A stretch of DNA of 63,947 nucleotides from contig NZ_BCRB01000015.1 of the NCBI RefSeq assembly GCF_001552375.1, positions 1 through 63,947 of the forward strand, read 5' to 3'. Of this stretch, positions 18,928 through 25,858 are shown in pieces. Source of the DNA: Cellulomonas iranensis NBRC 101100 = JCM 18110 (GTDB taxonomy: Bacteria; Actinomycetota; Actinomycetes; Actinomycetales; Cellulomonadaceae). Numbering within the stretch: the stretch's first letter is position 1; every line of letters begins with the position of its first letter. The notes beneath the pieces are model-generated. The model was not told the DNA's origin, made no database searches, and was given only the letters and a program-made list of their open reading frames with translations. Position numbers and translations under genes: made by a program.

Positions 18928-20145
18928 TCATGCGCCGCGCGCCGCCGCGACGCGCGCCCACGCCGCGAGCCCGCCGGGCAGGTGACGCACGTCGTGCACG
19001 CCGGCCGCGCGCGCGAGCCGCGCCGCGTGGGCGGCGCGCGCACCGACGCGGCACACGAGCACGAGCGGTCGGTCGGGGTCGAGCTCGGTGAGGCCCTGCT
19101 CGGAGGCGAACCGTGCGAACGGCACCGAACGCGCGCCGGGCAGCGGGGCCGCGGCGGCCTCGGGCGCGTCGCGCAGGTCGACGACGTCGACGTCCGGGCG
19201 CGACGCGAGCAGCCGCAGCACCTCGGCGACGCCGCTCAGGGCGCCGTCGTCGTCGGCGGTCTCGGTCCCGGCGCCGACGCCGACCGACCGGACGGCGCGC
19301 GCCGGTCGTGCGTCGGGCCCGGTGCGCGTGCCGGGCCCGGGACGCGTGGGGACGGGTACGTCGGCCGCCGCGCGGCGACGCACCGGCACGTCCTGCCACG
19401 TGCCCGCGAACGCGTCGTGCACCGCGACCCGGCCCAGCAGCGTGCGCCCCGTGCCGCACACGAGCTTGACCGCCTCGAGCGCCATCGCCGCGCCCGCCGC
19501 GGCGCAGACCGCGCCGAGCACGCCGTCGACCGCGCACGACGCGACCGTGCCGTCGGGCGGCGGGCCGCCGAACACGTCCCGCAGGTCGACGCCCTCGCCC
19601 GCGGGCGGGTCGGACCAGAACGTGCTGACCTGCGCGTGACCGCGCTGCAGGGACCCCCACACCCACGGCACGCCGAGCTCCGCGCACACGTCGTTGACGA
19701 GGTAGCGCGTCGCGAAGTTGTCGGTGCCGTCGACCACGAGGTCCCAGCCGCGCAGCACGTCGTGCGCGTTCGCGTCGTCGAGGCGGAAGGCGTGCGTCTC
19801 GACGCGCAACGCCGGGTCGATGGCGCGGACGGCGTCGGCGGCCGAGTCGACCTTGCGGCGCCCGACGTCCGCCGTGCCGTGCAGGACCTGCCGCTGCAGG
19901 TTCGAGGCCTCGACGACGTCGTCGTCGACCACGCCGAGCGTGCCGACGCCCGCCGCCGCGAGGTACTGCAGCACGGGCGACCCGAGCCCGCCCGCACCGA
20001 GCACGAGCACGCGCGCCGCCAGCAGGCGGCGCTGACCCGCCTCGCCGACCTCCGCGAGCGCGAGGTGCCGCGCATAGCGGGACACCTGCTCCGTCGTGAG
20101 CGGCGGACCTGGTGCGACGAGCGGCGGCAGGGCCGGGCCGGTCAC
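18928..20145 (-). CDS. moeB: MoeB/MoeZ-type MoaD-activating enzyme fused to rhodanese
   Basis: 405 residues. The E1-like adenylation domain (about 1-265) has VLVLGAGGLGSPVLQYLAAAG, NLQRQ, DGTDNFATRYLVND and SCAVDGVLGAV. The C-terminal rhodanese domain (about 300-405) has the persulfide cysteine in VLVCRVGARAAHAARL. It adenylates and then sulfurates the C-terminal Gly of MoaD. The first zinc-binding CxxC usual in MoeB and ThiF is replaced by a sequence without cysteines, as in mycobacterial MoeZ-like proteins. The GTG overlaps the stop of the upstream cupin gene. It converges on mog, 10 bp away. Confidence 0.93.
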   Translation of the reverse strand: MTGPALPPLVAPGPPLTTEQVSRYARHLALAEVGEAGQRRLLAARVLVLGAGGLGSPVLQYLAAAGVGTLGVVDDDVVEASNLQRQVLHGTADVGRRKVDSAADAVRAIDPALRVETHAFRLDDANAHDVLRGWDLVVDGTDNFATRYLVNDVCAELGVPWVWGSLQRGHAQVSTFWSDPPAGEGVDLRDVFGGPPPDGTVASCAVDGVLGAVCAAAGAAMALEAVKLVCGTGRTLLGRVAVHDAFAGTWQDVPVRRRAAADVPVPTRPGPGTRTGPDARPARAVRSVGVGAGTETADDDGALSGVAEVLRLLASRPDVDVVDLRDAPEAAAAPLPGARSVPFARFASEQGLTELDPDRPLVLVCRVGARAAHAARLARAAGVHDVRHLPGGLAAWARVAAARGA

Positions 20146-20483
20146 CCGTGCGACCCCGTGGCGACGCTCGTCACGGTCGTGAGCAGCAGCACGCTGTCCT
20201 CGAGCGCGACCACCGCGTGCCGCTCGTGCGTGAGCTCCCACAGCTCGCCGGCCGCGACGTCCCGCTGCACGTCGCCGTCGACCTCGACGCGCACGCGCCC
20301 CTGCAGGGCCTGCAGCGACGCCGCCGGGGGAGACGCGTGCTCACCGAGCCGTGCCCCCGCGACCAGCGCGATGACGGTCTGCCGCAGCTCGCCGTCGTGC
20401 ACCACGAGCTGCGCGCTGCGGCCGTGCGGGTCGGTGCGGGCGGCCGCGAGGTGCTCGGCGGCGAGGGCGGTGAGGTCGGGCAT
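20142..20483 (-). CDS. small cupin-domain protein
   Basis: 113 residues, a single double-stranded beta-helix domain: VVHDGELRQTVIALVAGARLGEHASPPAASLQALQGRV, then LWELTHERHAVVALEDSVLLLTTV. Only some of the usual metal-binding histidines are present, so metal binding is uncertain. It is the first gene of a two-gene unit with moeB (GTGA overlap, 20142-20145), so it may serve Moco or sulfur metabolism, but the function is not known. The ATG lies six bases after GAGGAT, a -10-like element. Confidence 0.8.
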   Translation of the reverse strand: MPDLTALAAEHLAAARTDPHGRSAQLVVHDGELRQTVIALVAGARLGEHASPPAASLQALQGRVRVEVDGDVQRDVAAGELWELTHERHAVVALEDSVLLLTTVTSVATGSHG

Positions 20484-20489
20484 GGGTCG

Positions 20490-20495
20490 ATCCTC
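20490..20495 (-). promoter_or_regulatory. leaderless -10-like element of the cupin-moeB unit
   Basis: GAGGAT on the minus strand, six bases before the ATG at 20483. Confidence 0.4.
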
Positions 20496-20580
20496 GCAGG
20501 GCTCGGTGACGACGGCGTGTCTGACGGCTCACTCGCGGCGGGCGGCCGAGCGCTCGGGGTCGCGGGCGCCGCGCGGGTGC

Positions 20581-20618
20581 GGCGCGGTCCCGACGGGCGC
20601 TGCCGCCGGGACCGCGCC
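20581..20618 (-). terminator. terminator after the DUF2249 gene
   Basis: Perfect 12-bp stem GGCGCGGTCCCG/CGGGACCGCGCC with a 14-nt loop, about 15 bases past the DUF2249 stop. It separates the regulator-DUF2249 unit from cupin-moeB. Confidence 0.65.
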
Positions 20619-20632
20619 TCCGTGCGACCCGT

Positions 20633-20938
20633 TCAGTCCTGCGTGCGGCGCGTGATCCGCACGTGCCACGCCTCGGGGCCCTCGACGAGGTACTCGACGT
20701 CGACGGGAGCGCGCTCGGCGAGCTGTCCGAGCAGCGGCAGCGGCGCGTGCGGCGCGACGATGACGAGCGAGGCGCCCGGGGCGATCGCGTCGAACGCGCC
20801 GAACACCGTCGCGTGGCGGATCGCGTGCGGGATGGTGCGCACGTCGAGGACAGGGTCGGCCTCGTCGTGGCCGCCGCAGCCGCACGTGTGCCCGGCGGGC
20901 TCGGGCGCGGCGGGCAGGAATTCGACGGGCTGGCTCAT
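20633..20938 (-). CDS. DUF2249-domain protein
   Basis: 101 residues. The short N-terminus carries HTCGCGGHDE, a possible metal site; the rest is the DUF2249 fold (LDVRTIPHAIRHATVFGAFDAIAPGASLVIVAPHAPLPLLGQL), related to the TusA/SirA fold. Family members cluster with nitric oxide and denitrification genes, but their activity is unproven. The ATG overlaps the stop of the regulator gene (ATGA, 20935-20938), so the two are made together and probably serve the adjacent nnrS-nirK operon. Confidence 0.85.
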   Translation of the reverse strand: MSQPVEFLPAAPEPAGHTCGCGGHDEADPVLDVRTIPHAIRHATVFGAFDAIAPGASLVIVAPHAPLPLLGQLAERAPVDVEYLVEGPEAWHVRITRRTQD

Positions 20939-21693
20939 GGCTCTCCTTCGGTGGTCGCCCGCCGGGTGGCAGGCGCGGTCGCTGCGGCAGCGGCGGCGCC
21001 GGTGCCGGACAGGTGCAGGGCGCACCGGCGGGGCCCGACGAACGGCTCGAGGCGCTCGGCGCGCACGGGCCCGCCGACCTGCTCGAGCACGCCCTGTGCG
21101 AGGCCGAGGTGGACGCTGCAGACGACCTCGGGGCGCTCGCGCGCGAGGTCGAGGAACGGGCAGCGCCGCAGGTCGAACGTCGTGCCGTCGGCGCTCAGGA
21201 CCGGGTCGAAGCCGAGTCGGTCGAGGTGGGCCTCGAGCGCGAGCACCTGGTCGTCGGTGCCCGACGGCAGGTCGGGCAGGTCGGGCAGCATGGCGTGCCC
21301 CGCGCGTCGCGCCGACTCGCGGACGTCGCCGACCGGCGTGCCGTAGCCCCCCAGCAGGACGCTCGTCAGCCGGGCGCGCGCGGCGGACTCGGCGAGGTGG
21401 CGAGCCGCCGCGGGGTCGGTGCGTCCGTCGCTGCGGCCGGTCGCGCGGTAGACGGTCCGGGGGCGTCCGCGGGTCGCGCGGCGCTCGGTCTCGCGGACCA
21501 CGAACCGCGCGTCGACGAGGCGCTGGAGGTGCTCACGCACGGTGTTCTCGTGCAGGCCGGTCCGCGCGGCGAGCGCGGCGGTGGTCTGCGGGCCGTCGGT
21601 CTGCAGGACGTGCAGCAGCTCGACGCGGCTCGCCGAGGCCAGCACGCGCGCGGTGGGCGTGCGACGGGCGTCGCCGTCGTCGTGCTCGGTCAC
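20935..21693 (-). CDS. SufR/ArsR-like winged-helix regulator with C-terminal cysteines
   Basis: 252 residues from the GTG at 21693, chosen because GGAGG lies seven bases upstream; an ATG at 21756 is possible but overlaps the promoter region. The N-terminal winged helix (VLASASRVELLHVLQ, TAALAARTGLHENTVREHLQRL) is followed by RGRPRTVYRATG and a sensor domain with Cys 178 (RRCPF), Cys 192 (VVCSVHLGLAQG) and Cys 224 (RRCALHL). This recalls regulators that bind an Fe-S cluster such as SufR, though the spacing differs. A role as a redox- or NO-responsive regulator of the divergent nnrS-nirK operon is inferred from position. Confidence 0.82.
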   Translation of the reverse strand: MTEHDDGDARRTPTARVLASASRVELLHVLQTDGPQTTAALAARTGLHENTVREHLQRLVDARFVVRETERRATRGRPRTVYRATGRSDGRTDPAAARHLAESAARARLTSVLLGGYGTPVGDVRESARRAGHAMLPDLPDLPSGTDDQVLALEAHLDRLGFDPVLSADGTTFDLRRCPFLDLARERPEVVCSVHLGLAQGVLEQVGGPVRAERLEPFVGPRRCALHLSGTGAAAAAATAPATRRATTEGEP

Positions 21694-21722
21694 CGTGCGC
21701 CTCCGGGTGGGTGATCCGCTCC

Positions 21723-21736
21723 GGGACCCAGGTCCC
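21723..21736. promoter_or_regulatory. operator candidate, inverted repeat 1
   Basis: GGGACC-CA-GGTCCC, extended by CC and GG to an 8-bp dyad. It is repeated almost exactly at 21785-21798. It lies at +13 to +26 of a minus-strand start predicted from the TTTAAT box. Confidence 0.6.
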
Positions 21737-21754
21737 GGGCGGTGGTGGTGACTC

Positions 21755-21760
21755 ATTAAA
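21755..21760 (-). promoter_or_regulatory. candidate -10 element of the regulator-DUF2249 unit
   Basis: TTTAAT on the minus strand, in the only AT-rich patch of the region. A start about 21748 would leave a leader of some 55 bases carrying inverted repeat 1 and the GGAGG site. Confidence 0.4.
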
Positions 21761-21766
21761 TACCGT
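21761..21766 (+). promoter_or_regulatory. leaderless -10 element of nnrS-nirK
   Basis: TACCGT, six bases, then the GTG at 21773. The predicted start of transcription is the start codon itself. Confidence 0.5.
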
Positions 21767-21772
21767 CGTGCC

Positions 21773-22951
21773 GTGGAAAAGACCGGGACCAGGGTCCCCC
21801 CGCACGTCGTGCTGCTCGTCCCGGGTGGTCTGGCGCTGCTGGCGGGCCTCGACGCCGCCCTCCTGCTGCTGGGGCTGCCCGCGCCCGTGCACCTCGAGCG
21901 CTGGTCCGACGTGCACGGGCCTCTCATGGTGCTCGGATTCGTCGGCACGCTCGTCGCGCTCGAACGGGCCGTCGCCGTGCGGCGACCGATCGCGTTCGCC
22001 TCGCCCGCGCTGCTCGGGGTCGGCGGTCTGGCGCTCCTGACACCCGCGCCGCTGTGGGTCGGCCGCGCGTGCCTCGTGCTCGGCGCGCTCGCGCTCGTGG
22101 GGATCTACCTCGCGGTGTGGCGCAAGCAGCCCGCCGCCGCGCTCGCGGTGCAGGCCCTGGGGGCCGCGCTCGCCGTCGCGGCCGCCGTGCTGTGGCTCGC
22201 GGGCGCCGCCGTGCCGCACCTCGTGCCGTGCCTCACGGGCTTCCTCGTCCTGACGATCGCCGGTGAGCGCCTCGAGCTCCTGCGGGTCGGCGGGCCCGGG
22301 CCGCGCGTCGAGGACGTCGTGTGGGGCCTGGCGTGCGCGTGGGCGCTCGCGGCGACGGCCGCGCTGCTGTGGCCCGAGGTCGGCTGGCCGCTGTTGGGTG
22401 CCGTGCTGCTCGCGCTCGTCGCGGTCCTCGTGCGGCACGACGTCGCGCGGCGCACGGTGCGCTCCACGGGCCTGCCCCGGTTCATGGCGTGCGCGATGCT
22501 CGCCGGGTACGCGTGGCTCGCCGTCGCCGGAGCGCTCTGGCTCGTCGCCGGGCCCGTGCTGGCCGGCCGCGGGTACGACGCGGCCCTGCACGCCGTGTTC
22601 CTCGGCTTCGTGCTGTCGATGGTCATGGCGCACGCGCCCGTGATCCTGCCCGCGGTGCTGCGCCGCCCGCTGCCGTACCGACCGGTGATGTACATCCCGC
22701 TCGTGCTGCTGCACACGACGCTCGCGCTGCGGGTGCTCGTCGGCGACGCGCGCGGCGTCGACGCGGTCGTGCAGGTCGGCGGCGTGGGCAACGTCGTCGC
22801 GCTCCTGCTGTTCGTCGTCGTCGCCGTGACGTCCGCGGTGCTCGGGCCGCCGTCGGTCGCGCCGCGGCCCTCGCGCGCGACCGCTACGGGTGCACCGGCC
22901 GACTCGACCCCGCCCGCCGCTGCGGGCCTCGCCCTCGGAGGTCCCCGGTGA
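21773..22951 (+). CDS. NnrS-like polytopic membrane protein
   Basis: 392 residues with about eleven membrane helices. Histidines sit inside helices in patterns typical of NnrS, a haem/copper membrane protein linked to nitric oxide: DVHGPLMVLGFVGTLVALERA near residue 45, and ALHAVFLGFVLSMVMAHAPVI near residue 270. The C-terminus is a Pro/Ala-rich cytoplasmic tail. It is the first gene of an operon with the large nirK gene (GTGA overlap, 22948-22951). In other bacteria NnrS protects against nitrosative stress; here it would act next to the enzyme that makes NO. Inverted repeat 2 lies within codons 5-9. Confidence 0.8.
   Translation: MEKTGTRVPPHVVLLVPGGLALLAGLDAALLLLGLPAPVHLERWSDVHGPLMVLGFVGTLVALERAVAVRRPIAFASPALLGVGGLALLTPAPLWVGRACLVLGALALVGIYLAVWRKQPAAALAVQALGAALAVAAAVLWLAGAAVPHLVPCLTGFLVLTIAGERLELLRVGGPGPRVEDVVWGLACAWALAATAALLWPEVGWPLLGAVLLALVAVLVRHDVARRTVRSTGLPRFMACAMLAGYAWLAVAGALWLVAGPVLAGRGYDAALHAVFLGFVLSMVMAHAPVILPAVLRRPLPYRPVMYIPLVLLHTTLALRVLVGDARGVDAVVQVGGVGNVVALLLFVVVAVTSAVLGPPSVAPRPSRATATGAPADSTPPAAAGLALGGPR
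21785..21798. promoter_or_regulatory. operator candidate, inverted repeat 2
   Basis: GGGACC-AG-GGTCCC, 62 bp from repeat 1 (centre to centre). It lies inside the first codons of the nnrS-like gene, at +13 to +26 of the predicted leaderless start. Confidence 0.6.
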
Positions 22952-25635
22952 ACCGCGCCGCGCACCACGTCCGCGCCAACGCGCTCGTCCTGGTCTGGCT
23001 CGTGGCGGCCGCGGGCGCCGCGCTCGCGCACCGCTGGCTGCCCGAGGCCGGGTGGCTCCTGGTGCACCTGCCGCTGCTCGGGGCGGTCACCACCGCGATC
23101 CTCGTGTGGAGCCAGCACTTCGCCGACACGCTGCTGCGCAGCCCCGCACCGCGCCGCGCGCTCGCGTGGCGCCTGGCGGCCCACACCGCCGGGGTGCTCG
23201 CGGTCGTCGCCGGGCACCTCACGTCGGTGCCCGCACTCGTGGTCGCCGGGGGCGTCGCCGTCGCCGGCGTCGGTGTCGCGCAGGCCGTCGGCATCGTCCG
23301 GCAGGGCCGCGGCGCGCTGCCCTCGCGGTTCGGCCACCTCGCGCGCGCCTACGTCGCGGCGGGCCTGCTGCTGGTCCCGGGCGTCGCGTGCGGCGTCGTC
23401 ATGGCCACCGCCGCACCCGGGCCGGAGGCGTACGCGCAGTGGTACGTCGCGCACGTCGTGCTCACGCTGATCGGGTTCGTCGGCGTCACGGTCGCGGGCA
23501 CGCTCGTCGTGCTGTGGCCGACGGTCCTGCGCACCCGGATCGACGCGGCCGCCGAGACCGCGGCGCGCCGCTCGCTCGTGCTGCTCGTCGCAGGCACGCT
23601 GCTCGCGGCGCTCGGGCCGGCCACGGGCCTGCGGGCCGTCACGGTCGCGGGCGTCGCGGTCGTGCTGGCGGGCATCGCGCTGACCGCGCACGTGCTCGTC
23701 CGCCAGGTGCGCACCGCGCCGCCCGTCACGTACGCCGCGCTCAGCGTCGGCGCGGCCGTGGTGTGGTGGGCCGCGTCGGTCACGGTGCTCGGAGTCGTCG
23801 TCGCGACCGCCGGCTCGTGGGCCGCGGCGGTCCCGCGGCTGTCGGCGCTCACGCCCGCGACGGAGGGCGGGTTCGCGGCGCAGGTGCTGGTCGGTGCGCT
23901 GTCGTACCTGCTCCCCGTCGTGCTCGGCGGCGGGCCCGCTGTGACGCGCACCGTCGCGGCCGAGCTCGACCGCTCTGCCGTCGTGCGTGCCGTGCTGCTC
24001 AACGGCGCGCTCGTGATCTTCGTGCTGCCCGCGCCGAGCCTCGTGCGCGTCGTCGCCTCGAGCATCGCGCTCGCGGTGGGCGTCTGGTTCCTCGTGCTCG
24101 TCGCGCGGGCCGTCCGGCTCGCCCGGCGGCCCGCCGCGATCGAGCACCCCGCACCCGTCGTGCCCGCTCGCGCGGCCGTGGCCGACCCCGTCGCCGTGGC
24201 CCTGGCGCGCTCGCGGCGGCGCGGCGCCGGCGCGCTGGCTGTCGGCGCGCTCGTCGTGGTGACCGCCGTCGCGCTCGCGGGCGACCCCACCGCGGCGGGC
24301 CTCACGCAGGTCCTCACCGCGGGTGCCGCGGCCACCGCGGCGTCGGAGGCCGGGGCGACCGGACGCACCACCACCGTGCGCGTCGAGGCGCAGGACATGC
24401 GGTTCGTGCCCGACACGGTCGAGGTGCCGGCCGGCGACCGCTTGGTCATCGAGGTCGTCAACACCGACACCACGGTGCACGACCTCGTGCTCGACCGCGG
24501 TGCCACGTCGGGGCGCCTCGCACCGGGTGGCACGGCCTCGGTCGACGTCGGCGTCGTGCAGCAGGACCTCGCGGGCTGGTGCTCGGTCGCCGGGCACCGC
24601 CTCATGGGCATGACGCTGGACGTCGTCGTGGTGGGCGGGGAGCCCGCCGCGCCCGTCGCGGCGGCCCCGGGGGGCGACGGTGGCGCGGGGCACGACATGC
24701 CCGGCACAGCGGGCACGCACCACGGCGGAGCCGGCGACGGCGCGCGGGCGTCCGACCTGCTCGACCTCATGGCCGCACCCGACGACGCGTTCGTCGCCCG
24801 CGACGCGACGTTGCCGCCGGTCGGCGACGGCACGACGCACCACGTCACGCTCGAGGTCACCGAGACGGTCCAGGAGGTCGCCCCCGGCGTCACGCGCACC
24901 GCCTGGACGTTCGGCGGCACCGCACCCGGACCCGTGCTGCACGGGCGGGTGGGCGACACGTTCGTCGTCACGCTCGTCAACGACGGCAGCCTCGGGCACT
25001 CGATCGACTTCCACGCCGGGGCGCTCGCGCCCGACGACGTCATGCGGACCATCGAGCCCGGGGAGACGCTCACGTACACGTTCCGGGCGACGCGCAGCGG
25101 CATCTGGATGTACCACTGCTCGACCATGCCGATGAGCCTGCACATCGCCAACGGCATGTTCGGCGCGGTCGTCATCGACCCGCCCGGCCTGCCCGAGGTC
25201 GACCACGAGTACGTGCTCGTGCAGTCCGAGCTGTACCTGGGCGAGCAGGGCGGCACCGCCGACGAGGCCGCGCTCACCGCGCAGCAGCCCACGCTGCTGA
25301 CGTTCAACGGCTACGCGAACCAGTACCGCGACCGACCCCTCGCGGTCCGCGCGGGCGAGCGCGTGCGCGTGTGGGTGCTCGACGCCGGGCCGAACCGGCC
25401 GTCGTCGTTCCACGTCGTCGGCGGGCAGTTCGACACCGTCTACCGCGAGGGCGACTGGACCCTGCGCGACGGCGGGTCGACGGGGACGGGCGGCGCGCAG
25501 GTGCTCGCGCTCGCGCCCGCCGAGGGCGGGTTCGTCGAGCTGACGTTCCCCGAGGCCGGCACCTACCCGTTCGTCACGCACGCCATGGGCGACGCCGAGC
25601 GCGGCGCGCAGGGCCGGTTCCGCGTCGCGGACTGA
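22948..25635 (+). CDS. nirK: membrane-anchored copper nitrite reductase with extra cupredoxin (NirK-type)
   Basis: 895 residues, more than twice a classical NirK. Residues 1-460 hold about 12-13 membrane helices with scattered His (WSQHFADTLLR, QWYVAHVVLTLIGFVG, FAAQVLVGALSYLLPVVLGGG), NnrS-like in style. Residues about 473-560 form a cupredoxin with candidate type 1 ligands (VHDLVLD, WCSVAGHRLMGM). Residues about 605-895 are a two-domain NirK with all key residues: His 684, Asp 687 and His 689 in GHSIDFHAG; His 723, Cys 724, His 732 and Met 737 in YHCSTMPMSLHIANGM; His 822; His 878. It should reduce nitrite to NO outside the membrane, with electrons passed inside one chain. Confidence 0.88.
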   Translation: MNRAAHHVRANALVLVWLVAAAGAALAHRWLPEAGWLLVHLPLLGAVTTAILVWSQHFADTLLRSPAPRRALAWRLAAHTAGVLAVVAGHLTSVPALVVAGGVAVAGVGVAQAVGIVRQGRGALPSRFGHLARAYVAAGLLLVPGVACGVVMATAAPGPEAYAQWYVAHVVLTLIGFVGVTVAGTLVVLWPTVLRTRIDAAAETAARRSLVLLVAGTLLAALGPATGLRAVTVAGVAVVLAGIALTAHVLVRQVRTAPPVTYAALSVGAAVVWWAASVTVLGVVVATAGSWAAAVPRLSALTPATEGGFAAQVLVGALSYLLPVVLGGGPAVTRTVAAELDRSAVVRAVLLNGALVIFVLPAPSLVRVVASSIALAVGVWFLVLVARAVRLARRPAAIEHPAPVVPARAAVADPVAVALARSRRRGAGALAVGALVVVTAVALAGDPTAAGLTQVLTAGAAATAASEAGATGRTTTVRVEAQDMRFVPDTVEVPAGDRLVIEVVNTDTTVHDLVLDRGATSGRLAPGGTASVDVGVVQQDLAGWCSVAGHRLMGMTLDVVVVGGEPAAPVAAAPGGDGGAGHDMPGTAGTHHGGAGDGARASDLLDLMAAPDDAFVARDATLPPVGDGTTHHVTLEVTETVQEVAPGVTRTAWTFGGTAPGPVLHGRVGDTFVVTLVNDGSLGHSIDFHAGALAPDDVMRTIEPGETLTYTFRATRSGIWMYHCSTMPMSLHIANGMFGAVVIDPPGLPEVDHEYVLVQSELYLGEQGGTADEAALTAQQPTLLTFNGYANQYRDRPLAVRAGERVRVWVLDAGPNRPSSFHVVGGQFDTVYREGDWTLRDGGSTGTGGAQVLALAPAEGGFVELTFPEAGTYPFVTHAMGDAERGAQGRFRVAD

Positions 25636-25650
25636 CGGCGACGACGCCAC

Positions 25651-25683
25651 GCGGCCCGGGGGAGTTCTCACACCCCGGGCCGC
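25651..25683 (+). terminator. terminator after nirK
   Basis: Perfect 11-bp stem GCGGCCCGGGG/CCCCGGGCCGC with an 11-nt loop, 15 bases past the nirK stop. It separates nirK from the narK promoter. Confidence 0.7.
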
Positions 25684-25687
25684 CGGT

Positions 25688-25756
25688 GTGTGCGCGGAAC
25701 GTTGCGGGCCGGTGACGCGGGTGCGCGTCCGGGCGAAACACGCGCTGCCTAGCGTC
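25688..25756 (+). promoter_or_regulatory. narK-nasA promoter, shared with nirBD
   Basis: Contains GGAACGTT (25696), GTGAC (25712), GAAAC (25735) and a -10 TAGCGT (25750-25755). Ungapped alignment to 33817-33885 gives 48 of 69 identical bases by hand count, with the same spacings of 16, 23 and 15. The GAAC/GTGAC-type blocks resemble GlnR-family boxes, so GlnR and/or NnaR control is likely. Confidence 0.65.
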
Positions 25757-25858
25757 CTGCTCGACGCCGGCCCCACGCGGCGACGCCCGCCGGGCACCGC
25801 CCGGCCCCGACGCCCGACCCCGCGCAGCCCTGCACGGACCGACGCCCGGAGGCTCCCC

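Noticed and set aside
22060..22320. Arg-rich open frames on the plus strand inside the nnrS-like gene
   Set aside because: They are out-of-frame readings of the membrane protein and lack ribosome sites.
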